Assembly (NCBI GenBank): GCA_002309805.1
Contig: DBYJ01000003.1
Location: 13,193 to 77,192, forward strand
Direction of reading: 5' to 3'
Length of the DNA stretch: 64,000 bases
Origin: Bacteroidales bacterium UBA1189
Lineage (GTDB): Bacteria; Bacteroidota; Bacteroidia; Bacteroidales; Bacteroidaceae
Positions 7,913 through 16,964 of this stretch are shown piece after piece. The translations under genes were made by a program, and so were the position numbers. The notes beneath the pieces were generated by a model. The model was not told the origin of the DNA and made no database searches. It saw nothing but the letters and a program-made list of their open reading frames with translations. Each line of letters begins with the position of its first letter. Position 1 is the stretch's first letter.

Positions 7913-8275
7913 ATGACCGACGAAGAAAAATTAAAAGGAATAATAGGAAAGGAAAACCCGTTCAAAGTGCCTGATGGTTACTTTGAGGACTTCCAGCAGC
8001 GGCTGATGAGCTCGTTGCCTGAGCGCTCTTTTGCTCAGAAGAAGCCCGTGCGCATCCCTATCTGGAGAAATACCCGTACGTGGGTGTCGGCAGCAGCTGT
8101 GTTCGCAGGTGTTATTATCATGGTTGCGGCTCTTCACCGAGCTGACAACTTGAGGGATGCTGCCTATGCTTCTACTGACGATGGTATATTTACGGAAGAA
8201 GAAATGTCGGAATACCTGGCTACTTCCGTGTTCGACGACTATACACTCTACAGCTATCTCACCAACGACGAATGA
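7913..8275 (+). CDS. Putative anti-sigma partner, single-pass membrane protein
   Basis: 120 residues. The N-terminus carries KENPFKVPDGYFEDFQQR, a motif common in the protein encoded after ECF sigma factors in Bacteroidetes. A membrane helix lies at about residues 59-75 (VSAAAVFAGVIIMVAAL), followed by an acidic tail with FTEEEMSEYL. The cytoplasmic part would hold the sigma factor; no zinc-binding HxxxCxxC motif is present. Placement 51 bases after the sigma gene supports the role, which remains inference. Confidence 0.72.
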   Translation: MTDEEKLKGIIGKENPFKVPDGYFEDFQQRLMSSLPERSFAQKKPVRIPIWRNTRTWVSAAAVFAGVIIMVAALHRADNLRDAAYASTDDGIFTEEEMSEYLATSVFDDYTLYSYLTNDE

Positions 8276-8279
8276 CACC

Positions 8280-8756
8280 ATGAAACGAATCGTAGTATTA
8301 TTGATAGCGTCACTCTGTTTCATGACGATTGCCCCCGCTCAGGACATGCGCGGGCCGCGTTTCATGAAGCCTGAGGAATACAAAGCCAAGCAGCAAGAAT
8401 TCATCACCCAGCGTGCTGGACTGACTGAGGCTGAGGCTAAGGCGTTCTTCCCCATTTATTTCGAGTTGCAGACGGAGAAATTCAAACTCAACGGAGCCGT
8501 GCGCAAGAAGATGCGTGAGCTCGCAAAGGATGGCCTTACGGAAGCCGAGGCAGCTGAAATGCTCGACGAGACAGCCGAGATGAAGATGAAGTGCGATAAA
8601 CTGGAAAAAGATTATCTCCCCAAATTCAAGGCCATTCTTCCTGCATCGAAACTACTGAAAATCCAGATGGCTGAGGAGGCTTTCCGTCGCGAACTGCTCA
8701 ACAATATGCAGCGTGGACGGATGCCCTTGGGAGATGAACCGCAGAAAAAGCAATAA
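8280..8756 (+). CDS. Periplasmic helical protein, Spy/CpxP-like in layout
   Basis: 158 residues with a signal peptide (MKRIVVLLIASLCFMTIAPAQ) and a Glu/Lys-rich all-helical mature part containing LTEAEAKAFFPIY and LTEAEAAEMLD, similar in style to the LTxxQ helices of Spy/CpxP/ZraP. ATG at 8280 overlaps the preceding stop region by design (ATG begins 4 bases after it). Third gene of the sigma operon, so it may be the output or the stress sensor of this regulatory unit. Function not assigned. Confidence 0.7.
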   Translation: MKRIVVLLIASLCFMTIAPAQDMRGPRFMKPEEYKAKQQEFITQRAGLTEAEAKAFFPIYFELQTEKFKLNGAVRKKMRELAKDGLTEAEAAEMLDETAEMKMKCDKLEKDYLPKFKAILPASKLLKIQMAEEAFRRELLNNMQRGRMPLGDEPQKKQ

Positions 8757-8813
8757 TGGTTAGAATAAAAGCATAGATTAGAAAGGTAAGTAAAAAGGAA
8801 CAAAAAGTGAAAG

Positions 8814-8844
8814 GAAAGGTGGCCTCGTGATGAAGCCACCTTTC
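8814..8844. terminator. Bidirectional terminator hairpin
   Basis: GAAAGGTGGC (8814-8823) pairs perfectly with GCCACCTTTC (8835-8844), loop of 11. T-rich tracts lie on the minus-strand side (CTTTTTG) and a weaker one on the plus side. It separates the convergent sigma operon and the valS operon. Confidence 0.8.
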
Positions 8845-8883
8845 TATTTGTCTAAATTATTTCAGATTGTCTAAAAGAAGTGA

Positions 8884-9765
8884 TTATTCGAGGCTGAAAC
8901 TCTTCTCGCCAATCATCACGCCACCTGCGAAAACATAGACCGTGTAGGTGCCTGCAGGAAGGAATTCATCAACGTCCCAATAGACGGTAACGGCTTGTTC
9001 CTCACCCGTATATTCGATGGTTTTCTTGATGGAGTACTCCAATTTGGTGTTCTCGTAGGCGAAGGTTTTCGAAGCGTTCTTGGTGAGTACGTCGCCATCG
9101 GGCTTCATGATGCGGATGTAGATGTCGCGCTCGCCTGTCTCGGCTGTGATGTTCTTGGTGATGGTGAACGAGATGGCCAGCTGCGCGATGTCTTTCACCT
9201 TCTTGGTGGCTTTGCCGCGCTTGTTCTTTGAGGCAACGGAGAATCCTGTGGCATCGAGTTGTGAGGCCAGCGTGACCTTGTTTGAGAGCGTCTTGGCTTC
9301 TTCCTGAAGGGTGCTGATCTGCTGTGTGGCAGCGGCATACTGGCGTTTTACCTGACGGTTTTCGTTATGGAGTTTTTCGTTCAATTGGTTCAGCGAGTCA
9401 ATCTGCACAATGTAGCTGCGCATGACTTTCTTTACGGTAGCCAGCTCTTTTTTCAGGCGGGTTATCTCGGCAGCATCAGTTGCCTTGGTGTTCTTCAGTT
9501 CCTCAAGGAGTCGCTGGGTTTTCTCCTTCTCGCGTGCGAGCTGAACCTGCAGGGAGTCGTTGCTGATCATGAGCTGCATTTCGTCGTATTGCGAGGCGAA
9601 CGAGGAGTATTCGTTCTCCATCTCCTCTTTTTCAATTTCAAAAAGCTGGGTCATCTCGTCGTTGGTTTTGTTAGCTTTATGGAGGTTGAGGCTGAGGATA
9701 AGGATGGCACCTCCACACAGCAGTATAGCCAAAGTAGAAAGGATGATAATGGTTTTTTTGTTCAT
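8884..9765 (-). CDS. Membrane-anchored coiled-coil protein of unknown function
   Basis: 293 residues: N-terminal membrane segment (IIILSTLAILLCGGAILIL), a long coiled coil over roughly residues 30-165 with heptads such as LLEELKNTKATDAAEITRL, then a globular C-terminal beta-rich domain (ISFTITKNI...DIYIRIMKPDGDVLT...YTVYVFAGG). Downstream of valS with a 52-base gap on the same strand, so likely co-transcribed. I recognise this layout from other Bacteroidales but know no function; a cell-envelope scaffold is possible. Confidence 0.72.
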   Translation of the reverse strand: MNKKTIIILSTLAILLCGGAILILSLNLHKANKTNDEMTQLFEIEKEEMENEYSSFASQYDEMQLMISNDSLQVQLAREKEKTQRLLEELKNTKATDAAEITRLKKELATVKKVMRSYIVQIDSLNQLNEKLHNENRQVKRQYAAATQQISTLQEEAKTLSNKVTLASQLDATGFSVASKNKRGKATKKVKDIAQLAISFTITKNITAETGERDIYIRIMKPDGDVLTKNASKTFAYENTKLEYSIKKTIEYTGEEQAVTVYWDVDEFLPAGTYTVYVFAGGVMIGEKSFSLE

Positions 9766-9817
9766 TTTCTAATCAGATTAGTCGGATTATTCGGGGTTTT
9801 CAGATTGTTCAGAAGGC

Positions 9818-12577
9818 TTAGCCTTGCAGGGCAGCAATAGCTGCTTTCAGGGAGGCAATGCGCGATTCGGCGTCAGCTTGTTTCTTGCGCTCGGCAGCAA
9901 CGACTGCTTCAGGAGCACGGGCCACGAAGTTGGCGTTATTGAGCTTATTCATCACGATGCGCAGCGAGCCTTCAGTATAGGTAAGTTCATCGTTCAGCTT
10001 CTTCAACTCAGCCTCTACGTCCATCAGATTCCCGAGAGGAACGGCGTACTCCGTAGTTCCCACCATGAAGCTGGCTGCTCCCTGGCTCTTTTCGCTCACG
10101 GTATTGATGGCGCTGAGGTTGGCCATCTTAGTGATGACAGCTTGGTAGGGGGCTACAACGGCATTCCCACCCACAATCTCAAGCACGAGCTCTTCCTTCT
10201 GGGCAACGCCCTTCTGGAGGCGGATGGCACGGATGTTGGAGATGATTTCCTTCACGGTCTCGAAATCGCGGATTAGATTGTCTTCAGTTTCTGTACCAAT
10301 AACAGAAACGGGCTGGAACATAATGCTCTCGCCAGCCTTTCGCTCCTCGATGTTCTGCCAAAGCTCCTCAGTAATGAACGGCATGAATGGATGGAGCAAA
10401 CGCAGCAGGTAGTCGAAATAGCGCAACGTGGCGTCGTACGTCTGACGGTCGATAGCACAGCCGTAGGCAGGCTTAATCATCTCCAGATACCAGGCTGAGA
10501 ACTCGTCCCAGAACAGATTATAGACAGCCATCAGCGCATCTGAGATGCGGTACTTCGAGAAGTGGTCGTCAACGAGGGCTGCTGTCTGCTTCAGTTTCGC
10601 ATCGAACCAGCGCATAGCCGTAGCGGCAGCCTCGGAGGGAGCGGCCTTTTCATCTACCGTCCAGCCCCTGACAAGTCGGAAACAGTTCCAGATCTTATTG
10701 TTGAAGTTGCGTCCCTGCTCGCAGAGGCTTTCGTCGAACAGGATGTCGTTGCCTGCGGGGGCACTAAGCATCATGCCCATACGCACGCCGTCGGCTCCGT
10801 ATTTGTCGATGAGGTCGAGGGGGTCGGGGCTGTTGCCAAGGCTCTTCGACATCTTGCGCCCGAGCTTATCGCGCACGATTCCTGTGAAATAGACATTACG
10901 GAAAGGCATGTCGCCCAAATATTCGTAGCCAGCCATAATCATTCGTGCTACCCAGAAGAAGATGATGTCGGGTCCGGTAACAAGGTCTGAGGTGGGGTAG
11001 TAGTAACGGATCTCGTCGTTCCCTGGGTTGTTGATGCCGTCGAAGAGGCTGATGGGCCAGAGCCACGACGAGAACCAGGTGTCGAGGGCTCCCTCGTCCT
11101 GGGTGAGCTGGTCGGCGGTGACGGTCTCGTAGCCTTTGATGAGGCGGGCTTTCTCCACAGCCTTGTCGATGGTCTCGGCCACCACGTACTGGCGCTCGGC
11201 GTCGGGCACATCGTCCTGACCGGGCAGGAAGTAGGCGGGGATGCGATGGCCCCACCAGAGCTGGCGGCTGATGCACCAGTCCTTGATGTTCTCCAGCCAC
11301 ATGCGGTAAGTGTTCTTATACTTGGTGGGATAGAACCGTATGTCGTCGTTCATGACAGGGGGCAGGGCGATGTCGGCAAAATGCTGCATGCGGATGAACC
11401 ATTGCAGCGAGAGACGCGGCTCAATGGGCACGTTGGTGCGCTCGGAATAGCCCACCTTGTTGTCGTAGTCCTCCACTTTCTCCATCAGGACAGCAGCATC
11501 GAGGTCCTTGACAATCTGCTTGCGGCAGTCGAAACGGTCCATGCCCACGTAGAGTCCGGCTGCCTCGGAGAGGGTGGCATCGGGGTTGAAGATGTCGATG
11601 GCCTCGAGGTTGTACTTCTGACCGAGGGCGTAGTCGTTGACGTCGTGGGCAGGGGTAACTTTCAGACAGCCCGTACCAAACTCAATCTCCACATAACGAT
11701 CCTCGATGATGGGGACAACCCTGTTTACCAGCGGGACAATCACCCGCTTGCCACGCAGCCAAGTGTTCTTCGGGTCCTTGGGGTTGATGCAGACGGCGAT
11801 ATCGCCCATGATGGTTTCAGGACGTGTGGTAGCTACCACAGCATAACGTCTGCCCTTGGCGTCGCGATGGATAATCTGATGCTTGACGGTAGGGTCGAAG
11901 GGCTCCGTAGCGCTCAGCACCTGGGCATCGGGCTCCTCACCATCCGTGCTGCCGGCAGGCTCGTCCACGTAGTAGCGCAGGTAGAACAGATGGCTGTGCT
12001 CGTCGTGATAGATGACCTCCTCGTCCGAGAGGGCGGTCTGACGCTCAGGATCCCAGTTGACCATACGCAGGCCACGATAGATGAGGCCCTTGTCGTAGAG
12101 GTCGCAGAATACCTTGATGACGCTCTTCGAGCGTTCCTCGTCCATCGTGAAAGCGGTACGGTCCCAGTCGCACGAGCAGCCCAGCTGGCGGAGTTGCTTG
12201 AGGATAATGCCTCCATGCTCGTCCGTCCAGTCCCAGGCATGACGCAGGAACTCCTCGCGGGTGAGGTCGCTCTTCTTGATACCCTTCTCAGCCAAACGCT
12301 TGATAACCTTGGCTTCGGTGGCGATGGAGGCATGGTCCGTACCAGGCACCCAGCAGGCATTCTTTCCTTCCATGCGGGCGCGGCGCACGAGGATGTCCTG
12401 AATGGTCTCGTTGAGCACGTGTCCCATGTGGAGCACGCCCGTCACGTTGGGTGGTGGAATAACCACGGTGTAGGGCTCACGTCCGTCAGGCTTGCTGCTG
12501 AAGAGACGGTTGTCCATCCAATACTGATACCATTTTCCCTCGACTTGCGCAGGGCTGTACTTGCTTGCCAGTTCCAT
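9818..12577 (-). CDS. valS: Valine-tRNA ligase
   Basis: Cytoplasmic class I synthetase that charges tRNA-Val and edits mischarged threonine. 919 residues, normal length. HIGH-type motif is HMGHV in PPNVTGVLHMGHVLNET (about residue 41), and KMSKS is present as KMSKSLGNSPDP. The CP1 editing domain (TTRPETIMGDIA) and a C-terminal coiled coil (ELKKLNDEL...) are present. The ATG at 12577 is preceded by a well-formed promoter. Confidence 0.97.
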   Translation of the reverse strand: MELASKYSPAQVEGKWYQYWMDNRLFSSKPDGREPYTVVIPPPNVTGVLHMGHVLNETIQDILVRRARMEGKNACWVPGTDHASIATEAKVIKRLAEKGIKKSDLTREEFLRHAWDWTDEHGGIILKQLRQLGCSCDWDRTAFTMDEERSKSVIKVFCDLYDKGLIYRGLRMVNWDPERQTALSDEEVIYHDEHSHLFYLRYYVDEPAGSTDGEEPDAQVLSATEPFDPTVKHQIIHRDAKGRRYAVVATTRPETIMGDIAVCINPKDPKNTWLRGKRVIVPLVNRVVPIIEDRYVEIEFGTGCLKVTPAHDVNDYALGQKYNLEAIDIFNPDATLSEAAGLYVGMDRFDCRKQIVKDLDAAVLMEKVEDYDNKVGYSERTNVPIEPRLSLQWFIRMQHFADIALPPVMNDDIRFYPTKYKNTYRMWLENIKDWCISRQLWWGHRIPAYFLPGQDDVPDAERQYVVAETIDKAVEKARLIKGYETVTADQLTQDEGALDTWFSSWLWPISLFDGINNPGNDEIRYYYPTSDLVTGPDIIFFWVARMIMAGYEYLGDMPFRNVYFTGIVRDKLGRKMSKSLGNSPDPLDLIDKYGADGVRMGMMLSAPAGNDILFDESLCEQGRNFNNKIWNCFRLVRGWTVDEKAAPSEAAATAMRWFDAKLKQTAALVDDHFSKYRISDALMAVYNLFWDEFSAWYLEMIKPAYGCAIDRQTYDATLRYFDYLLRLLHPFMPFITEELWQNIEERKAGESIMFQPVSVIGTETEDNLIRDFETVKEIISNIRAIRLQKGVAQKEELVLEIVGGNAVVAPYQAVITKMANLSAINTVSEKSQGAASFMVGTTEYAVPLGNLMDVEAELKKLNDELTYTEGSLRIVMNKLNNANFVARAPEAVVAAERKKQADAESRIASLKAAIAALQG

Positions 12578-12621
12578 ATTCTCTCTTGTTATCTTTTACC
12601 TTATTCTATTTAAAACGGCTG

Positions 12622-12653
12622 CAAAGGTAGTGCAAGGCGAGCGATAATGCAAA
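12622..12653 (-). promoter_or_regulatory. Promoter of valS
   Basis: Minus strand TTTG (12650-12653), 20 bp, TACCTTTG (12622-12629). Exact consensus; leader about 40 bases. Confidence 0.8.
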
Positions 12654-12743
12654 TTTATTTGCAATTATCCGAGCCGCCGCCTGTCTAAAAGCCTTTTATG
12701 CTATATCAAACGCTGTTCAAATAGCCCTTAACTCTGCGCGCTC

Positions 12744-12827
12744 AGAATCAAACTCTGGCAAATTAGAATCAAACGTTACGGAATTAGAATCAAACGTTAC
12801 GGAATTAGAATCAAACGTTAAATGTTA
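12744..12827. repeat. 21-bp tandem array B (AGAATCAAAC units)
   Basis: Four units starting at 12744, 12765, 12786 and 12807, spacing exactly 21 bp. Units share AGAATCAAAC; the middle two are identical for the whole 21 bp, the outer two diverge in the second half. In one plus-strand frame the units read as heptapeptides of the form ESNVTEL. It lies between the divergent valS and prs promoters. The rest of this 470-base spacer is AT-rich without recognisable genes. Confidence 0.93.
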
Positions 12828-13001
12828 AAAAGCCTGATAGCTTATAATCAATAATTTCGTGGCTGCTTTTGTTGAGTGATAAGCCGCAAAGCAATTGGCA
12901 TAAAAAGAGCCGTTCTATCCTCAACGCGCGATTCTTTTTTATTTTTCCACTTTTATTGAAAATAATTCCTCTTTCCTCGTTCCTAATTCCTATTTTTATT
13001 G

Positions 13002-13009
13002 TAATTTTG
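13002..13009 (+). promoter_or_regulatory. -7 promoter element of prs
   Basis: TAATTTTG, 40 bases before the prs ATG. No good TTTG is found 19-20 bp upstream, so only the -7 box is claimed. Confidence 0.6.
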
Positions 13010-13048
13010 CAGTCGATTTCAACCTCCTATTAACTGTAGTCTCCAATA

Positions 13049-14011
13049 ATGAGTACAACTGCTCCTTTTATGGTCTTCTCGGGCACTCGCTCGAGATACC
13101 TTGCTGAACAAATCTGTGAGTCGCTGGGCTGCCCGCTGGGCAACATGATTATCACCCATTTCGCCGATGGCGAGTTTGCGGTAAGCTACGAAGAATCCAT
13201 CCGCGGAAAGGACGTTTTTCTCGTCCAGAGCACCTTCCCCAACTCGGACAACCTGATGGAACTGCTGCTGATGATTGACGCTGCCAAGCGCGCTTCGGCA
13301 CATAGCATCGTGGCTGTGATTCCCTATTTCGGATGGGCTCGTCAGGATCGCAAGGACAAGCCGCGCGTCTCCATCGCTGCCAAGCTGGTTGCCGACATGC
13401 TGATGGTGGCTGGCGTTAGCCGCGTAGTCACTATGGACCTCCATGCCGATCAGATTCAAGGCTTCTTCGATATCCCTGTGGATCACCTCTATGCCAGCAA
13501 CGTATTTGCTCCCTACATTCAGAGTTTGAACTTCCCGATGGACGATGTGGTGATTGCCACTCCTGACGTGGGTGGCAGCAAGCGCGCCGCTGCCTATGCC
13601 AAGTACTTTAACGTTCCCCTCGTGCTCTGCAACAAGACTCGCGCACGGGCCAATGTGGTGGAATCCATACAGATAATCGGCGATGTGGAAGGGAAGAACG
13701 TCATGCTCTTCGATGATATCGTCGATACCGCAGGCACCATCACCCAGGCTGCCGACGAGATGAAGCGTGCTGGAGCCCGCAGCGTGCGTGCCTTTGCCAG
13801 CCATTGTGTGATGTCGGGTCCTGCTGTTGAGCGCGTGAATGCCTCGTTGCTGGAGGAGATAGTCTTTACTAACAGCATCCCCTTCGACAATCAGAACGGT
13901 AAGCGTTGCCCCCGTCTGAAACAGCTCTCCATAGCTCCGCTGTTTGCCGATACCATCCAGCGCATTATCAATAACGAGCCTATTAGTGTGAAGTATATCT
14001 TCCAGAAATAA
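13049..14011 (+). CDS. prs: Ribose-phosphate pyrophosphokinase (PRPP synthetase)
   Basis: Makes PRPP from ribose 5-phosphate and ATP for nucleotide, NAD, His and Trp synthesis. 320 residues. Visible motifs: THFADGEFAVSYEESIRGKD near the N-terminus, the metal/ATP part TMDLHADQIQGFFDIPVDHL, and the PRPP-binding loop LFDDIVDTAGT. Length is close to the usual 310-320. The pncA/pncB genes at 21 kb use PRPP in NAD salvage. Confidence 0.97.
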   Translation: MSTTAPFMVFSGTRSRYLAEQICESLGCPLGNMIITHFADGEFAVSYEESIRGKDVFLVQSTFPNSDNLMELLLMIDAAKRASAHSIVAVIPYFGWARQDRKDKPRVSIAAKLVADMLMVAGVSRVVTMDLHADQIQGFFDIPVDHLYASNVFAPYIQSLNFPMDDVVIATPDVGGSKRAAAYAKYFNVPLVLCNKTRARANVVESIQIIGDVEGKNVMLFDDIVDTAGTITQAADEMKRAGARSVRAFASHCVMSGPAVERVNASLLEEIVFTNSIPFDNQNGKRCPRLKQLSIAPLFADTIQRIINNEPISVKYIFQK

Positions 14012-14045
14012 AACCATTTATTAACCAAATAAAACAACAAATCCA

Positions 14046-15131
14046 ATGAAGAAATTATTCTTTATCGCAGCTGCTGTCGTCATGTTGGCAGCCTGCCAAA
14101 ACAAGAATGCCTACACCGTCAGCGGTACCATTGCAGGTGCTCAGGACGGAGACACCGTTGCTGTTGCCGTTCCTCAGGGACGTACTCTCGAGAAGCTCGC
14201 TCTGGGCGTTGTCAAGGATGGCAAGTATCAGATCAAGGGCACGACCGACACCATTCAGGTGGTTTATCTTACCGTAGCAGGACAGCCCCGCTTGCAGCTC
14301 TTCCTTGAGGCTGGAAACATCAAGGCTGATATCAACGAAGGTGGTGAGAACCAGGCTATCGGTACGCTCAACAACAATCGCATGGAGGCTTTCAACTCTA
14401 CCCTCAACGGCATCTTTGAAGGCTATGGCGAACTGAACCAGCGCCTGCAGGCTGACGACGTTACTGAAGAGGAAATTGCTGAAGTCCGCTCGAAAATGGA
14501 AGTGATGGAAAAACAGTACGACGAGGCCGTCAAGAATAGCCTTCGCGAGAATGTCGACTGCGACTTCGGACTCTTCCTCCTCCAGCGCTACTCCTACAAC
14601 TTCGAGGCTGAGGAATTGGCTCCCATCCTCGACGAGTTCGTCAAGAAATTCCCCAACAATGAAACCGTCCTCCGTACGAAGGAAAACAACGACAAGGTGT
14701 TGGCTACGGCTGTGGGAAAGAAGTTCATCGACTTTGAGATGGCTAACATGGCTGGCGGAACCAGCAAGCTGAGCGACTTCGTGAAGCAGAACAAGGTGAC
14801 GCTCGTTGACTTCTGGGCAAGCTGGTGTGGTCCCTGCCGTCAGGAGATGCCCAACGTCAAGGCTGCTTATGAGAAATTCGGCGCCAAGGGCTTTGGCATC
14901 GTCGGCGTCAGTCTCGACCGCGACGAAGAGTCATGGAAGAAGGGTGTAGCTGATTTAGGTATGGCTTGGCCCCAGATCTCTGACCTGAAGTACTGGGATT
15001 GCGAGGGCGCAGCTCTCTATGGCGTTCGTGCCATCCCTGCTACGGTACTCATCAACCAGGAAGGTACCATCCTCGCCCGCAACCTTCGCGGCGATGCTCT
15101 TGCTGAAAAGCTTGAGGAAGTGCTGAAATAA
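14046..15131 (+). CDS. TlpA-like thioredoxin lipoprotein with DUF4369 domain
   Basis: 361 residues. Signal peptide ends in lipobox LAAC (Cys at residue 17), so it is a lipid-anchored envelope protein. Residues ~25-115 form the DUF4369 beta domain (YTVSGTIAGAQDGDTV); a helical linker follows; the C-terminal ~140 residues are a thioredoxin/AhpC-TSA fold with the active site FWASWCGPCRQEMP and cis-Pro segment AIPATVLI. Such proteins are thought to reduce or isomerise disulfides of envelope proteins. It lies 34 bases after prs. Start is supported by the signal peptide. Confidence 0.9.
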   Translation: MKKLFFIAAAVVMLAACQNKNAYTVSGTIAGAQDGDTVAVAVPQGRTLEKLALGVVKDGKYQIKGTTDTIQVVYLTVAGQPRLQLFLEAGNIKADINEGGENQAIGTLNNNRMEAFNSTLNGIFEGYGELNQRLQADDVTEEEIAEVRSKMEVMEKQYDEAVKNSLRENVDCDFGLFLLQRYSYNFEAEELAPILDEFVKKFPNNETVLRTKENNDKVLATAVGKKFIDFEMANMAGGTSKLSDFVKQNKVTLVDFWASWCGPCRQEMPNVKAAYEKFGAKGFGIVGVSLDRDEESWKKGVADLGMAWPQISDLKYWDCEGAALYGVRAIPATVLINQEGTILARNLRGDALAEKLEEVLK

Positions 15132-15166
15132 AGGCCAAAAGATAAGGGCCTATAGTCGTCTATAGA

Positions 15167-15679
15167 CTATCGGCTCTTCATCTCCTTTAAGATATTCCTC
15201 TTCGTCGTCCTCAGGGCGGGGGAGAGGAATTCTGTTTCCATGATGTCTAATGTCTGGCGCAGTTCTGCCAGCAGCTCAGGGAAAGGACGGCATTGAAGGT
15301 ATGCCAGCTTCATCGCAACGGAACGCACTCCATTAGGCTGGTCAGGGCGCATCATCATGTCGAGGCAAAAGTCGAGGAAGTCCGTCCTCACGTCATCACT
15401 CTTGAATTGCGTACGCAGTAGGATTGTCATAGTCAGCCTTCGCATGGTGATGCTCTCTGTGCGCATGGCCAAGTCGATGAGCTCGTGCTGTTTGTCGGTC
15501 AGCCATTCATCGTCGTCTGAAGGTAGATGGGTCATTACCCAGGCAGCATTATCAGACGTACGTTTGTCCTCGTCGTACAGATAGGAGAAAAGCTCTTCCC
15601 TGTCGGAGGAAAAAGAAAGGAGCAGGACGTCGTTTCCGCCAATGTGTCCGCTCAGGATGGTATGCAGATTTCTTGTCAT
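15167..15679 (-). CDS. Conserved hypothetical helical protein
   Basis: 170 residues, no signal peptide, predicted mostly helical with HEAT-like pairs (LMAMRTESITMRRLTMTILL-type segments). ATG at 15679 is chosen over a TTG at 15730, because the promoter at 15688-15719 places the transcript start near 15684, making a message with almost no leader. I have seen this size of protein called adenylosuccinate lyase in some Bacteroides annotations, but no lyase motif is visible, so I leave it unassigned. Confidence 0.7.
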   Translation of the reverse strand: MTRNLHTILSGHIGGNDVLLLSFSSDREELFSYLYDEDKRTSDNAAWVMTHLPSDDDEWLTDKQHELIDLAMRTESITMRRLTMTILLRTQFKSDDVRTDFLDFCLDMMMRPDQPNGVRSVAMKLAYLQCRPFPELLAELRQTLDIMETEFLSPALRTTKRNILKEMKSR

Positions 15680-15687
15680 TTCGGCCG

Positions 15688-15719
15688 CGAAGATAGCATT
15701 TGGTGAGTGAATTTGCAAA
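15688..15719 (-). promoter_or_regulatory. Promoter of the hypothetical gene 15167-15679
   Basis: Minus strand TTTG (15716-15719), 20 bp, TATCTTCG (15688-15695), one mismatch to the -7 consensus. Divergent from the acyltransferase promoter. Confidence 0.65.
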
Positions 15720-15735
15720 AAAAGGCTCAAATAAT

Positions 15736-15767
15736 ATTGCTTTTCCTTTCGGCATACACTATCTTTG
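15736..15767 (+). promoter_or_regulatory. Promoter of the acyltransferase gene
   Basis: ATTG (15736-15739), 20 bp, TATCTTTG (15760-15767). It overlaps the farthest upstream TTG of the open frame and so argues for a start further downstream. Confidence 0.65.
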
Positions 15768-15797
15768 TCTCGTGAAACAAAGAAAACTTCCTTCGTC

Positions 15798-16964
15798 GTG
15801 AATAAAAACGTCTACCTTGCCTCAAAGCCGCGCTATGAAATCCTGGATGGGTTGCGTGGCGTAGGTGCCCTGTTCGTCGTGGCCTATCATCTGTTTGAAA
15901 CTTATTTTGGCGGAGGCCCCACACAACCCATCAATCATGGTTATTTGGCTGTCGATTTCTTCTTCGTCCTCTCAGGCTTTGTGGTCGGCTATGCCTATGA
16001 TGACCGCTGGAGCCGTATGTCCACGTGGAATTTCTTCAAACGTCGTCTGGTCAGGCTTCATCCGCTGGTAATCCTTGGCACGTTGTTCGGCGCACTCATG
16101 TTCTACTTGGGGGCTTGCGGGCGTTTCCCTGCTATTGCTGAAACGCCGTGGTGGATGGTTGTTCTGGTAATGCTGTGGGCTTTTACGCTTTTACCCATTC
16201 CTCCTTCGCTGGATATCCGTGGTTGGGTGGAGACCAATCCGCTGAATGGCCCTGCATGGTCGTTGCAATGGGAGTATCTGGCTAATATCCTCTATGCGCT
16301 GGTGTTCCGTCGCTTGTCGAAAAAGGCTTTGGCTGTGTGCGTAGGCTTTTTTGCGCTACTCACAATAACGCTTTGTCTGAATCTTGACTTTACAGGATTG
16401 CTTGCTAAACGCAGCTATGCTTCCTATACCGTTGTGGGAGGCTGGAGTCTGACGCCCGAGCAGCTGTTGGTGGGACTCACACGCGTGCTCTATCCCTTCT
16501 TCTGCGGATTGCTCATTTCACGTTGTGGCAGGCTGATTAAGGTTCGGAATGGCTTCTGGTGGTGCTCACTCGCCATAGCCTTGCTGCTCTGTATGCCTTG
16601 GATGGGGCGTGGCGATGCGCGTTGGACAAATGGCATTTACGAGGCGCTCTGCATCCTGGTTTTCTTTCCCCTTATTGTTTCCGTTGGGGCAGGCAGCAGC
16701 GTCAAAGGAGTTCGCTCATCGGCTGTCAACAAGTTCCTTGGCGATATTTCCTATCCGCTTTATATTACCCACTTCCCTCTCATCCATCTGCAGATGGCGT
16801 GGGTGGACATGCATCATGACGCTCCGCTGGCCATGCACATCTTTGTGGCTGTGTCGCTCTATGTGCTGGCGATTGCTCTGGCTTGGGCAGCATTCAAGCT
16901 CTACGACTTGCCCGTGCGCAGCTGGTTGAGGAAGAAGCTGTGGCCCGAGGCTATCTCGAAGTGA
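15798..16964 (+). CDS. Membrane acyltransferase 3 family (OafA/NolL type)
   Basis: 388 residues with about ten hydrophobic segments. The N-terminus has the family motif YEILDGLRGVGALFVVAYHL (Arg and His thought to be catalytic) and LAVDFFFVLSGFVVGYAY. Such enzymes acetylate surface polysaccharides or other exported molecules. A start at GTG 15798 is preferred since the promoter lies at 15736-15767; a TTG at 15765 is the alternative. The 3' end overlaps the convergent nitroreductase gene by 64 bases. Confidence 0.87.
   Translation: MNKNVYLASKPRYEILDGLRGVGALFVVAYHLFETYFGGGPTQPINHGYLAVDFFFVLSGFVVGYAYDDRWSRMSTWNFFKRRLVRLHPLVILGTLFGALMFYLGACGRFPAIAETPWWMVVLVMLWAFTLLPIPPSLDIRGWVETNPLNGPAWSLQWEYLANILYALVFRRLSKKALAVCVGFFALLTITLCLNLDFTGLLAKRSYASYTVVGGWSLTPEQLLVGLTRVLYPFFCGLLISRCGRLIKVRNGFWWCSLAIALLLCMPWMGRGDARWTNGIYEALCILVFFPLIVSVGAGSSVKGVRSSAVNKFLGDISYPLYITHFPLIHLQMAWVDMHHDAPLAMHIFVAVSLYVLAIALAWAAFKLYDLPVRSWLRKKLWPEAISK

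Noticed and set aside
12578..13048. tRNA or small RNA gene in the valS-prs spacer
   Set aside because: No cloverleaf or GTTCGA-type T-loop found; the content is explained by promoters and array B.
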